A stretch of DNA of 7,146 nucleotides from Psychroflexus sp. GTDB lineage: Bacteria; Bacteroidota; Bacteroidia; Flavobacteriales; Flavobacteriaceae. The stretch spans positions 1-7,146 of the forward strand of contig PXBV01000213.1 in the NCBI GenBank assembly GCA_003565575.1. The letters are read 5' to 3'. The translations under genes and the position numbers were made by a program. Of the stretch, positions 1 through 7,064 are shown piece by piece. The notes below the pieces were generated by a model. That model ran no database searches, had not been told where the DNA came from, and saw only the letters and a list, made by a program, of their open reading frames with translations. The stretch's first letter is position 1; each line of letters begins with the position of its first letter.

Positions 1-26
1 ATAAATATAAATATTAAAATAATACA

Positions 27-830
27 ATGAAAGTATTAGTAATTGGAGCAGGTAACATGGGATTAACCTACTCTGAAGGAATGGCAAAATCCCCTTTATT
101 AAACAGAAAAAATTTAATGATTCATGATGTCTCTACAGACCTATTGAAAAAACTTGATGAAGTATCCTATTATGATACTTTTTATAGTCTTGATGATTGT
201 GTAGCAGACGCAGATGTCATTTTCATAGCGGTTAAGCCTTATCACAGCGATGAGTTGTTTGAAAAAATGAGACCAATGTTGAATGAACAGCAAATCATTG
301 TTTCCTTAATGGCTGGGGTTACAATAGAAAACATCCAAAATGGATTAGGAGTAAAAAAAGTTGTAAGGACTATGCCTAATTTACCAGCAAAAGTTGGAAA
401 AGGGGTGACTTCTTACACAGAGTCTAAAGAAGTATCTAGAGTTGAGCTTCTGATGGTAAGAAATCTTTTAGACACTACAGGACAATCCATCCGAGTGAAA
501 GACGAAGATTTTATCAATAAATCTACTGGTATTTCTGGTAGTGGACCAGCTTATATCTTTTATTTCATGGCGTCCATGTTGGATGCTGCCAAAAAAATGG
601 GGTTTTCTGATAACGATTCAAAAATTCTGGTTAGCAGTACATTTGAAGGTGCAGTTCATTTGTTTAATGAATCCGATTTATCTCCAGAAAAATGGATGGA
701 TAAAGTTGCTTCCAAAGGTGGAACCACTAGAGCAGCATTAGACTCTATGGATGATAATAATGTAAAACAGCTAATTCAAGATGCCGCTTATGCTGCGTTT
801 AACCGAGCAGTAGAATTAGGAGATGAATAA
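27..830 (+). CDS. proC: Pyrroline-5-carboxylate reductase
   Basis: This enzyme carries out the last step of proline synthesis, the NAD(P)H-dependent reduction of 1-pyrroline-5-carboxylate to L-proline in the cytoplasm. The product has 267 residues, the usual length for the family. A Rossmann nucleotide-binding motif GAGNMG lies at residues 7-12, followed by strand-helix alternation up to the VKPY segment (69-72) and RTMPN at 114-118. The C-terminal dimerisation and substrate domain carries the family signature: GISGSGPAYIF at 168-178 and GGTTRAALD at 231-239. The usual proline before GGTT is a lysine here (K230). The ATG at 27 directly precedes the first beta strand, so no other start is plausible. 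No Shine-Dalgarno sequence is visible in the 26 AT-rich bases upstream, which is normal for Bacteroidota. It is the first gene seen of a proC-proB-proA cluster, and its end overlaps proB by 8 nt. Identification is confident. Confidence 0.96.
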   Translation: MKVLVIGAGNMGLTYSEGMAKSPLLNRKNLMIHDVSTDLLKKLDEVSYYDTFYSLDDCVADADVIFIAVKPYHSDELFEKMRPMLNEQQIIVSLMAGVTIENIQNGLGVKKVVRTMPNLPAKVGKGVTSYTESKEVSRVELLMVRNLLDTTGQSIRVKDEDFINKSTGISGSGPAYIFYFMASMLDAAKKMGFSDNDSKILVSSTFEGAVHLFNESDLSPEKWMDKVASKGGTTRAALDSMDDNNVKQLIQDAAYAAFNRAVELGDE

Positions 831-1617
831 TTTAAATTTTGACAGAATGCACGCAAAACGTATCGTAGTAAAAGTTGGTACAAATGTAATGACCAACACG
901 AATAACAGAATTGTAGGTCCCATACTCAAAAATTTGGTTAGGCAAATAGCCTATTTATATGAGCGAGACATTATTACCATTTTAGTCTCCTCAGGTTCTG
1001 CCATTGCAGGTAAGGAAGTATTAGGAACATGTTCTTCTGAAGATCCGTCCACAAGACGCCAGATTTATTCATCTGTAGGTCAACCAAGAATGATGAGACA
1101 TTATTATACTATGTTTCATGATTTTGGGATGCGTTGTGGACAAGTACTTGCCACCAAAAGAGATTTTGCACCCGGAAAGTATCGTGAGAATATGATTAAT
1201 TGTTACGAAGGCTTATTAAATGAAGGCATTATTCCTATTGCAAATGAAGACGACGCCGTTTCTCTGTCCATGTCCATGTTTTCTGACAATGATGAATTAG
1301 CTAGTCTAGTTTCTGAGCTAGTAGGAGCTGATATGCTGATTATGTTAACTGATATTGATGGCCTTTATACAGGGCATCCAGATCACGAAGACTCTAGACT
1401 TCTAAGACATGTAAGGGTTCATGATGACGTTGAAAAATACGTGCAAGAAAATGAAAAAGGAGAAGGCGAAGGACGAGGTGGAATGGAATCCAAATTGAAA
1501 ATCGCAAAGATGACAGCTAGTAAAAATATACCTACTTATATCGCTAATGGTAAGGAAGACAATGTTATAATAGACATTTTGGAAGGAAAAGAAATAGGAA
1601 CAAAATTTACAGTTTAA
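823..1617 (+). CDS. proB: Glutamate 5-kinase, short form without PUA domain
   Basis: ProB phosphorylates L-glutamate with ATP to gamma-glutamyl phosphate, the first committed step of proline synthesis. The 264 residues form a single amino-acid-kinase domain. Visible motifs are KVGTN (17-21, with the phosphate-binding lysine K17), SVGQPR (84-89), ANEDDAV (140-146), SDNDELASL (154-162), the LTDIDGLYTG strand-loop (175-184) and GGMESKL (219-225, K224 matching the second conserved lysine). By comparison with the E. coli enzyme, N141, D144 and the DND at 155-157 should contact glutamate and Mg-ATP. The nucleotide loop reads SSGSAIAG rather than the common SGAIAAG. The C-terminal PUA domain of the roughly 367-residue E. 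coli form is absent; short forms are known in other organisms. The start is uncertain. The ATG at 823 overlaps the proC stop (ATGAATAA), suggesting coupled translation. The ATG at 847 (M9) would begin two residues before the first strand and leave a 16 nt gap. AGGAG at 818-822 abuts the first ATG and is too close to serve it. Confidence 0.93.
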   Translation: MNNLNFDRMHAKRIVVKVGTNVMTNTNNRIVGPILKNLVRQIAYLYERDIITILVSSGSAIAGKEVLGTCSSEDPSTRRQIYSSVGQPRMMRHYYTMFHDFGMRCGQVLATKRDFAPGKYRENMINCYEGLLNEGIIPIANEDDAVSLSMSMFSDNDELASLVSELVGADMLIMLTDIDGLYTGHPDHEDSRLLRHVRVHDDVEKYVQENEKGEGEGRGGMESKLKIAKMTASKNIPTYIANGKEDNVIIDILEGKEIGTKFTV

Positions 1618-1627
1618 AATATTTAAA

Positions 1628-2824
1628 ATGAAATTATTAAATACAGAAAAGAAAAATAACGTACTTCAATCCATGATGAATATCATTGATAAAAGACGTC
1701 ATGAAATTATAGAAGAAAACAAGAAAGATTTAGAATCTTTCAATCGTAACGATCAAGCGCTTTACGATAGACTTGTTGTTGACCAAAGTAAGGTAGATGG
1801 AATGATTCAAGCTATTAAAGAAGTAAAAGAGCAAGAAGATCCAGTTGGTAATACCATTTCTGAAAGAACTTTAGATACAGGCCTCAAGATTGTAAATAAA
1901 ACCGATCCATTTGGTACCATCTTGATTATTTATGAATCTAGACCAGATGTGACTATTGAAGCAGCGGTATTGGCCTTTAAAGCTAATAATAAGATTTTTT
2001 TAAAAGGCGGAAAAGAAGCCAACCATAGTAATATTATTCTTGAAGAATGTTGGCATCAAGCACTAGAAGAAAACGGTTTATCTAAAGATTGGATTACTTT
2101 ATTGCACCTAAATAGAGAGGAAACCCAAAACTTTTTAAGCAATCCTCCAGAAAAGATTGATCTAGTTGTGCCTAGAGGTGGAGAACGATTAATCGATTTT
2201 GTTAAAAAAACTGCTAAAGGAGCTGTTTTAGTTAGCGGTCGTGGTAACAACTTCCTTTATGTTGCTCCAGATGCTGATTGGGAAGTTGCCAAAAAAGTTA
2301 TCATCAATGCAAAAACAGATAAAATTTCTGGTTGTAATGCCTTAGACAAGGTCTTAATAGATTCCTCTATAATCGATTTTGAAAATAAAGTAATTGAGCT
2401 CTCAGAATTATTAAAAAAACATAACGTAGAAATCTTAGTTGATGGAAAAGTTGAGAAAGTAATTGATTACCCTACCCTCCCAACAGAAGATACTTGGTAC
2501 GAGGAATTTCTTGCGCTAAAAATAGTTTTAAGTTCTGTAGATTCTTTTGAAGAAGCTATTGATAAAATTAACACTTATTCTGGTGGGCACTCTTCAGTTA
2601 TAATTACAAAAGATAAAGAAAAAGCTCAAAATTTCATGCAAGAAATTGATTGTGCAGCAGTGTATCAAAATGCCTCTTCTAGATTTACAGATGGAGGGCA
2701 AATGGGAGTTGGAGCTGAGTTAGCTATCTCAACAGACAAATTGCACCACAGAGGTCCTCTAGGACTTAAGCAACTAGTCACCAACAAATATTATGTATGG
2801 GGAGACGGTCATATTAGAGAATAG
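1628..2824 (+). CDS. proA: Gamma-glutamyl phosphate reductase, divergent form
   Basis: ProA reduces gamma-glutamyl phosphate with NADPH to glutamate-5-semialdehyde, which cyclises to the ProC substrate. The 398 residues fit the aldehyde-dehydrogenase-fold family (about 400-420). Recognisable stretches are DPVGN (71-75), YESRPDVTIEA (102-112), LKGGKEA (125-131), VPRGGERLI (181-189), the presumed catalytic cysteine C236 in SGCNALDKVL, FTDGGQMGVGAE (353-364), ISTDKLHHRGPLGL (367-380) and a C-terminal GDGHIR (392-397). Several conserved spots differ from E. coli-type enzymes: the segment that normally contains GxCH before the catalytic domain reads SGRGNNFLY (203-211), and the signature region ends GGHSS (319-323) where an acidic residue normally follows H-S/T. 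It starts 10 nt after proB with no Shine-Dalgarno sequence, so the two should be cotranscribed; the labile intermediate is thought to pass between ProB and ProA. A strong hairpin follows 20 nt after the stop. Confidence 0.95.
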   Translation: MKLLNTEKKNNVLQSMMNIIDKRRHEIIEENKKDLESFNRNDQALYDRLVVDQSKVDGMIQAIKEVKEQEDPVGNTISERTLDTGLKIVNKTDPFGTILIIYESRPDVTIEAAVLAFKANNKIFLKGGKEANHSNIILEECWHQALEENGLSKDWITLLHLNREETQNFLSNPPEKIDLVVPRGGERLIDFVKKTAKGAVLVSGRGNNFLYVAPDADWEVAKKVIINAKTDKISGCNALDKVLIDSSIIDFENKVIELSELLKKHNVEILVDGKVEKVIDYPTLPTEDTWYEEFLALKIVLSSVDSFEEAIDKINTYSGGHSSVIITKDKEKAQNFMQEIDCAAVYQNASSRFTDGGQMGVGAELAISTDKLHHRGPLGLKQLVTNKYYVWGDGHIRE

Positions 2825-2844
2825 TTTTTATTCATTTATTTTTT

Positions 2845-2880
2845 AAAGAGCCTGCTATCATTAGATATAGCAGGCTCTTT
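2845..2880 (+). terminator. Terminator of the pro operon
   Basis: Perfect 14 bp inverted repeat: the left arm at 2845-2858 (AAAGAGCCTGCTAT) pairs with the right arm at 2867-2880 around an 8 nt loop. The GC-rich core is followed by only a short T run (CTCTTT, then CAATATTT), so the U tail is modest. It lies 20 nt after the proA stop and isolates the proline genes from rpoD. On the opposite strand the stem is followed by A residues, so it should work for the plus strand only. Confidence 0.82.
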
Positions 2881-2922
2881 CAATATTTAAAATTTAAAAT
2901 TATTCAAATATTTATTTTTCTC

Positions 2923-2948
2923 TGTAACATTTAATGCTATTTAGACGT
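2923..2948 (+). promoter_or_regulatory. Possible ECF-type promoter for rpoD
   Basis: The 108 bp gap after the proA terminator contains TGTAAC at 2923-2928 and CGT at 2946-2948, so AAC and CGT are 17 bp apart. AAC and CGT cores at about this spacing are typical of promoters read by group 4 (ECF) sigma factors. An A/T-rich stretch with a 7 bp inverted repeat (2882-2888 with 2906-2912) lies just upstream and could act as an UP element. A start a few bases after 2948 would give a leader of roughly 35 nt. No good TAnnTTTG vegetative element was found here. A TATAAT at 2968-2973 is too close to the start codon for a normal leader. The motif is short, so chance occurrence is possible. Confidence 0.35.
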
Positions 2949-2973
2949 AAAATAGAATGTAGACAACTATAAT

Positions 2974-2979
2974 AGAGGA
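2974..2979 (+). promoter_or_regulatory. Partial Shine-Dalgarno sequence of rpoD
   Basis: AGAGGA ends 9 nt before the rpoD ATG at 2989, with GAGG complementary to the 16S rRNA tail. Bacteroidota rarely use such sites, and none of the proline genes here has one at a suitable distance, so its presence before the primary sigma factor gene is notable. It supports the ATG at 2989 as the start. Confidence 0.5.
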
Positions 2980-2988
2980 TATACCTAA

Positions 2989-3852
2989 ATGAGACAACTT
3001 AAAATCACCAAACAGGTTACCAACAGAGAAACAGCTTCTCTTGACAAATACCTTCAAGAAATTGGAAAGGTCGACTTAATTACTGCAGAGGAGGAAGTAG
3101 AATTAGCGCAACGAATCAAAGCTGGAGATGATAGAGCTTTAGAAAAGCTAACTAAAGCCAACTTAAGATTTGTGGTTTCTGTTTCAAAACAATACCAAAA
3201 TCAAGGTTTAACATTACCAGATCTTATTAATGAAGGTAATTTAGGGTTGATAAAAGCGGCTAAGCGTTTTGATGAAACTAGAGGTTTCAAGTTTATTTCC
3301 TATGCTGTCTGGTGGATTAGACAATCCATCTTATCCGCACTTGCAGAACAATCGCGAGTGGTTAGGTTACCTCTCAATAAGATTGGTTCAATCAATAAAA
3401 TCAACAAAACCTTTGCTATTTTAGAACAGCGTCATCAAAGACCTCCAAGTCCTGATGAAATCGCTAAAGAATTAGAAATGACTGTTAATGATGTAAAAGA
3501 ATCTTTAAAAAATTCTGGTCGTCATTTATCAATGGATGCTCCGCTTATTGAGGGTGAAGATTCCAACCTTTACGATGTATTGAAATTTGGTGAATCTCCA
3601 AGTCCAGAAAATGATTTGCTTCATGAATCTTTGCAAACTGAAATAGAACGGGCTTTAGAAACTTTGACCTCTAGAGAAGCCGATGTTATTCGTTTGTATT
3701 TTGGATTAGGTAATCAACAGCCTATGACTTTAGAAGAAATTGGAGAAACTTTTGGCCTCACAAGAGAACGTGTAAGACAAATAAAAGAAAAGGGAGTTAG
3801 ACGATTGAAGCATACTTCTAGAAGTACAATCTTAAAAACATATTTAGGATAG
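2989..3852 (+). CDS. rpoD: Primary RNA polymerase sigma factor (sigma-70 family)
   Basis: This is the housekeeping sigma factor that directs core RNA polymerase to vegetative promoters. The product has 287 residues and is the short Bacteroidota form: region 1.1 and the long non-conserved insert of E. coli RpoD are missing. Region 1.2 is at about residues 16-48 (LDKYLQEIGKVDLIT onward). Region 2 is at about 55-125, with the core-binding DLINEGNLGLIKA (78-90) and the -10 reading segment FKFISYAVWWIRQ (100-112). Region 3 is at about 130-205 (LPLNKIGSINKI; PSPDEIAKELEM). Region 4 is at about 215-280, with the helix-turn-helix TLEEIGETFGLTRERVRQI (247-265) that contacts the -33/-35 element. The short tail ends KTYLG. 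It stands alone between two terminators, with its own leader. The sequence looks intact and typical; the only oddities are upstream, a possible ECF promoter and a partial Shine-Dalgarno sequence. Confidence 0.96.
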   Translation: MRQLKITKQVTNRETASLDKYLQEIGKVDLITAEEEVELAQRIKAGDDRALEKLTKANLRFVVSVSKQYQNQGLTLPDLINEGNLGLIKAAKRFDETRGFKFISYAVWWIRQSILSALAEQSRVVRLPLNKIGSINKINKTFAILEQRHQRPPSPDEIAKELEMTVNDVKESLKNSGRHLSMDAPLIEGEDSNLYDVLKFGESPSPENDLLHESLQTEIERALETLTSREADVIRLYFGLGNQQPMTLEEIGETFGLTRERVRQIKEKGVRRLKHTSRSTILKTYLG

Positions 3853-3878
3853 ATATATCTTAAGCTACTTTCACATTT

Positions 3879-3905
3879 AAAAAGCCCTTGATAAAAGGGC
3901 TTTTT
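3879..3905. terminator. Bidirectional terminator between rpoD and the TPR gene
   Basis: An 11 bp perfect inverted repeat, AAAAAGCCCTT (3879-3889) pairing with AAGGGCTTTTT (3895-3905) around a GATAA loop. On the plus strand the stem runs into TTTTTT 27 nt after the rpoD stop. On the minus strand the mirrored arm gives TTTTT 2 nt after the stop of the convergent TPR gene. A-tract, GC core and T-tract in both directions make it a shared rho-independent terminator for the two convergent genes. Confidence 0.9.
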
Positions 3906-3907
3906 TG

Positions 3908-6900
3908 TTAATCTTCATTTATTTCAACCGATGAGTTTGTTTTAGATACTTCCTTTTTTATGAAAGCTAGTAGCTCTTCGGCTTCAGAAATGGCTTCTGG
4001 ATAAGATTGGAAATTTTTTATAACATTTTCAAGAATAAAGGTCGCATTGTAGTTGTCTCCTAAAGCATAAAAGTTCCTAGCCATCAGCAATAAACCTTTA
4101 ACTCCAAATTCTCTGTGTCTTGAGTAGTTTTTAGTTAAATCTTGTACCGCTTCAGTAGAAGCTGTAAAATTACCTTCCTTATTTTTAAAATAAGCGTCAT
4201 AATATAAAGCTTCTGCTTTCAATTTTCCACTTGCTATGCTCAATACATCAGCATAGGCTGTTTTTGCTCTAGTTTCATCTCCTTCTTTTAAAGACGCTCT
4301 AGCAATAAAAACCTTTGCGTCGCTCATAATTTCATCGTCATCCAAATCTTTAGACAAAATCGTTTCAGCATAAGAAAGTGCCTTCTTGTAGTCTTCAGTT
4401 ACAAAATAAGCTTTCATTAAATTGGATTGTGCAAACAAGATGTTTTGAGAGAAACTAGATTCTTTTTCCAATCTTGAAAGGTAAGGTATAGCTTCTTGAG
4501 GACTATCTAAAGACAAAAGAATTTGAGACAAACGTCTTAAGGATTCTTCTGTGAATTCACTAGATCGGCTCTCTACTACAGCTTCATAATACGGTAAAGA
4601 GGCTTCAAGCTCGCCCTCATTATAAAGTAATTGAGCCAAGTAGAAGTTTGATTTTAAACTGTTTTTTCCATTTGGGAACTCTTTCAGATAAGTTTTGAAC
4701 CCTGAAATTGCTTTCTTAGTGTCGTTGTCCAAAAACTTATTTTCAGCAGCTTCATAAGTGGCTTCTTCAATATCAGAATCTGCTACTTCTACAAAATCTA
4801 AGGTGCTAACCCAACTTGCATATTGGTCTATTTCGCCAAGGTCAATATATATCAACCTAACCGTTTGTACAGCTTGTAGAGCTTCTTGAGAATTCGGGTA
4901 TTCACTCACAAGTTGTTTTAATTTAGTTAGAGCTTGATTGTAACTTCCTGTGTTATAGTAAATCAAACCTTGTTTGGATAAAGCCTGAGGATAATAAAAA
5001 CTAGTTTTAAAATCATCTAAAATCTTTTGATAAGCTTTAATTGCTTTTTCTTCTTGATTTTCTGCCACATACGTATTCCCTAATTCAAACAGCGCATCAT
5101 CCTTGTAAATAGATGTAGGATATTTTTCAATAAACAGGTTCAAGTTATTTATTTTTTGTGGGTTTCTATCTACAAATCCGTAGCTGTATGCTTTTTGAAA
5201 AAACGCATAATCACTATTGAAATTTGTCATGTCAATGGCACTGTTGTAAGCCTCCATAGCAGGCCAAAATTGTCTGAGTGCAAATTGTGCATCTCCTAGC
5301 CTCACATAAGCGTCATGTAGGCGTTGGGTAGGTCTTTCTACTTGAATAAAGTCTTCAAAATACGCAATAGAACGAGAGTAATTTTTAGTTTTAAAATAGG
5401 AATAGCCAATATTGTAATCTATACTATAATATTCTGGCAATTGTTTAGAAATCCGCATTCCTTTAAACTCCCTGTAGCCAACCAAAGCCATGTCATAATT
5501 ACCAAGGGCATAGTCTACCTCTGCTTTCCAGAAGGTAGCTTTGGCAGTAAATTCTGCATCCAAACGTTGTGACAAAGATTTATCTAAATAATTTTTAGCT
5601 CCTTTGAGTTGGTTTTCATTAAATAATTCTATTCCATAATAATAGGTTACTTTTTGATAAGCTACCTTAGAATTATAATCCCGACGACCTTCAAGCATAC
5701 TAATGGCTTTTTCATAATTTTTTGAAGTCAAATAAGAATCAATCAACAAATCATTAATGGCATCCATTTCATCAGAATTGGGATACTTATCTAGGAAAGC
5801 CTGAAGGACTTCTGGCACAGATTCATAAGCATTACCAATCTCATAACTCAATTTAGCATAATTCAAGAAAGCATCTTTTTGCAAATCCTGATTAAAACCC
5901 ATTTCAGAAACATTTTTAAATGCATTGAGCGCCTGGGTTTTTCTATTGGTTTTTATGTAAGCTTTAGCTAGATGGTAATAAGCGTTTTGAGCTACTTCAT
6001 CCTGGCCTTCTATGATTTTTGAAAACTCATCTACAGCTGCTTCATAATTACCAACTTCATAGTAGGCATAGCCCAATTGATAATAATCTGTATTGTTCCA
6101 CCTTCCGCGGTCTCCTCTATATTCTTTTAAAAAATCTATAGCCTTGGGATAATTCTCGAGATTAAAATAGCTTTCACCAATTATTTTATTGAGTTGAGAG
6201 CGTTCTTTTGCATTGGACTTGGGCAATTGCTCTAAGCTTAAATCTATGGCTTTTTGAAAATTACCAAGCTTAAAATTCATATCACTCTGGAAGTAAGATA
6301 TATTATTTCCAGCTACGCCTTCTCTCCTAGCCTGCTCAAATAAATCTGAGGCTGACTCGTATTGATTTTGATCATAAGCAATAAATCCTATGTAATATTT
6401 GGATTGCGCCCCATATTCTTTGTCATTTCTTAACTTTTCAAAAAAGCTATTAGCCAAGTCATAATCTTTAAGTTTAAAATTGGTATAAGCGTAATTAAAC
6501 TGATAGGTCTTGAGGTCACTCCTAGACAAACTTTTGGTTTGAACTTGACTCAACCAAGTCTTCGCCTTTCTAAACTCTTTTTTGTTGAAATAATAATTAC
6601 CAACTTCTAAAAAAGCGTTGTTAGTTTTAAGGCTTGTAGGGTTTTTAGCAATAAAGTTTTCCATCATCTCATCCGCATTAGGGTGGCCAAGCTTGATGGA
6701 AGATTTAGCTAAATAATAGTCTACATTTTCCCTTAAATGATCACTGTCTAGTTTAGGATAGAGTGCTTTAAAAGTTTTAGAAGCAATTTCGAATTGACTT
6801 TGATTATAAAAGTGTAAAGCTTCTTCATATTGACCCAATACATCCATATGACGTTGAGATTGTTGTGCATGCACTGAAATGAAAAAGCTCAAAAAAAGAA

Positions 6901-6919
6901 TCATTAAAATTTTTGGCAT
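3908..6919 (-). CDS. Large secreted tetratricopeptide-repeat protein
   Basis: Residue numbers count from the upstream TTG at 6940 (residue 1); the preferred ATG at 6919 is residue 8, giving about 1003 residues. A signal peptide spans 8-25: hydrophobic ILMILFLSFFISV, then HA before QQ, a signal peptidase I site, with no lipobox cysteine. The protein is therefore probably periplasmic or on the outer membrane's inner face. From about 39 to 990 it consists of roughly 25 TPR-like helix pairs; clear ones are at 108-131, 146-170, 250-274, 286-311, 507-531, 615-640, 652-677, 763-788 and 838-862. Several end in a YPNS or FPNG turn (386-389, 681-684, 755-758), as in BamD/YbgF-type repeats. No catalytic or other domain is visible, and the tail is acidic (ending EINED). 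Such repeats usually scaffold protein complexes; the specific role is unknown. The ATG at 6919 is preferred because a promoter element ends at 6942, next to the TTG. It is convergent with rpoD and divergent from an ABC ATPase gene. Confidence 0.88.
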   Translation of the reverse strand: MPKILMILFLSFFISVHAQQSQRHMDVLGQYEEALHFYNQSQFEIASKTFKALYPKLDSDHLRENVDYYLAKSSIKLGHPNADEMMENFIAKNPTSLKTNNAFLEVGNYYFNKKEFRKAKTWLSQVQTKSLSRSDLKTYQFNYAYTNFKLKDYDLANSFFEKLRNDKEYGAQSKYYIGFIAYDQNQYESASDLFEQARREGVAGNNISYFQSDMNFKLGNFQKAIDLSLEQLPKSNAKERSQLNKIIGESYFNLENYPKAIDFLKEYRGDRGRWNNTDYYQLGYAYYEVGNYEAAVDEFSKIIEGQDEVAQNAYYHLAKAYIKTNRKTQALNAFKNVSEMGFNQDLQKDAFLNYAKLSYEIGNAYESVPEVLQAFLDKYPNSDEMDAINDLLIDSYLTSKNYEKAISMLEGRRDYNSKVAYQKVTYYYGIELFNENQLKGAKNYLDKSLSQRLDAEFTAKATFWKAEVDYALGNYDMALVGYREFKGMRISKQLPEYYSIDYNIGYSYFKTKNYSRSIAYFEDFIQVERPTQRLHDAYVRLGDAQFALRQFWPAMEAYNSAIDMTNFNSDYAFFQKAYSYGFVDRNPQKINNLNLFIEKYPTSIYKDDALFELGNTYVAENQEEKAIKAYQKILDDFKTSFYYPQALSKQGLIYYNTGSYNQALTKLKQLVSEYPNSQEALQAVQTVRLIYIDLGEIDQYASWVSTLDFVEVADSDIEEATYEAAENKFLDNDTKKAISGFKTYLKEFPNGKNSLKSNFYLAQLLYNEGELEASLPYYEAVVESRSSEFTEESLRRLSQILLSLDSPQEAIPYLSRLEKESSFSQNILFAQSNLMKAYFVTEDYKKALSYAETILSKDLDDDEIMSDAKVFIARASLKEGDETRAKTAYADVLSIASGKLKAEALYYDAYFKNKEGNFTASTEAVQDLTKNYSRHREFGVKGLLLMARNFYALGDNYNATFILENVIKNFQSYPEAISEAEELLAFIKKEVSKTNSSVEINED

Positions 6920-6941
6920 TAGAATACGTTTTAAGGACAAT

Positions 6942-6949
6942 CAAAGATA
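6942..6949 (-). promoter_or_regulatory. Bacteroidota -7 promoter element for the TPR gene
   Basis: Read on the minus strand this is TATCTTTG, an exact match to the TAnnTTTG -7 element of Bacteroidota vegetative promoters. No clear TTG-type -33 element is present; the best candidate is a TTAAG about 21 bp upstream within an AT-rich stretch. Transcription would start around 6935-6938, giving a leader of under 20 nt to the ATG at 6919 and leaving the TTG at 6940 outside the transcript. Confidence 0.6.
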
Positions 6950-7064
6950 AAATTATATACTCATATAACGCTTAAGCTTTTTTTTAATTATATAGAATCA
7001 AATTCATTATCCAAGCTCTATCAAATAATAGTATATTTATAGCTTTAATTTTTCACTTACTTGT

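Noticed and set aside
1..26. Promoter or upstream gene end before proC
   Set aside because: The stretch is too short and too AT-rich to support either; no stop context, hairpin or promoter motif can be read.
541..741. A 66-codon plus-strand open frame inside proC
   Set aside because: It lies wholly within proC in another frame and its translation has no recognisable domain; it is a shadow of the real gene.
2056..2250. A 64-codon minus-strand open frame inside proA
   Set aside because: Antisense to strongly conserved proA sequence, with no family resemblance and no upstream signal.
2968..2973. TATAAT before rpoD as an E. coli-type -10 box
   Set aside because: It is only 15 nt from the ATG, has no TTGACA partner at proper spacing, and Bacteroidota vegetative promoters use TAnnTTTG instead.
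5324..5572. An 82-codon plus-strand open frame antisense to the TPR gene
   Set aside because: The coding strand here clearly encodes TPR repeats; the antisense translation shows no coherent domain or start signal.
6970..6985. GCTTAAGC palindrome followed by eight T residues in the divergent gap, as a terminator or operator
   Set aside because: The palindrome is only 8 bp with no room for a loop, and no gene ends nearby; AT-rich composition explains it.
7032..7047. TATATTTA and TAGCTTTA as the -7 element for the ABC ATPase gene
   Set aside because: Both miss the final G of TAnnTTTG and neither has a TTG at -33 spacing; in such AT-rich DNA near matches are expected by chance.
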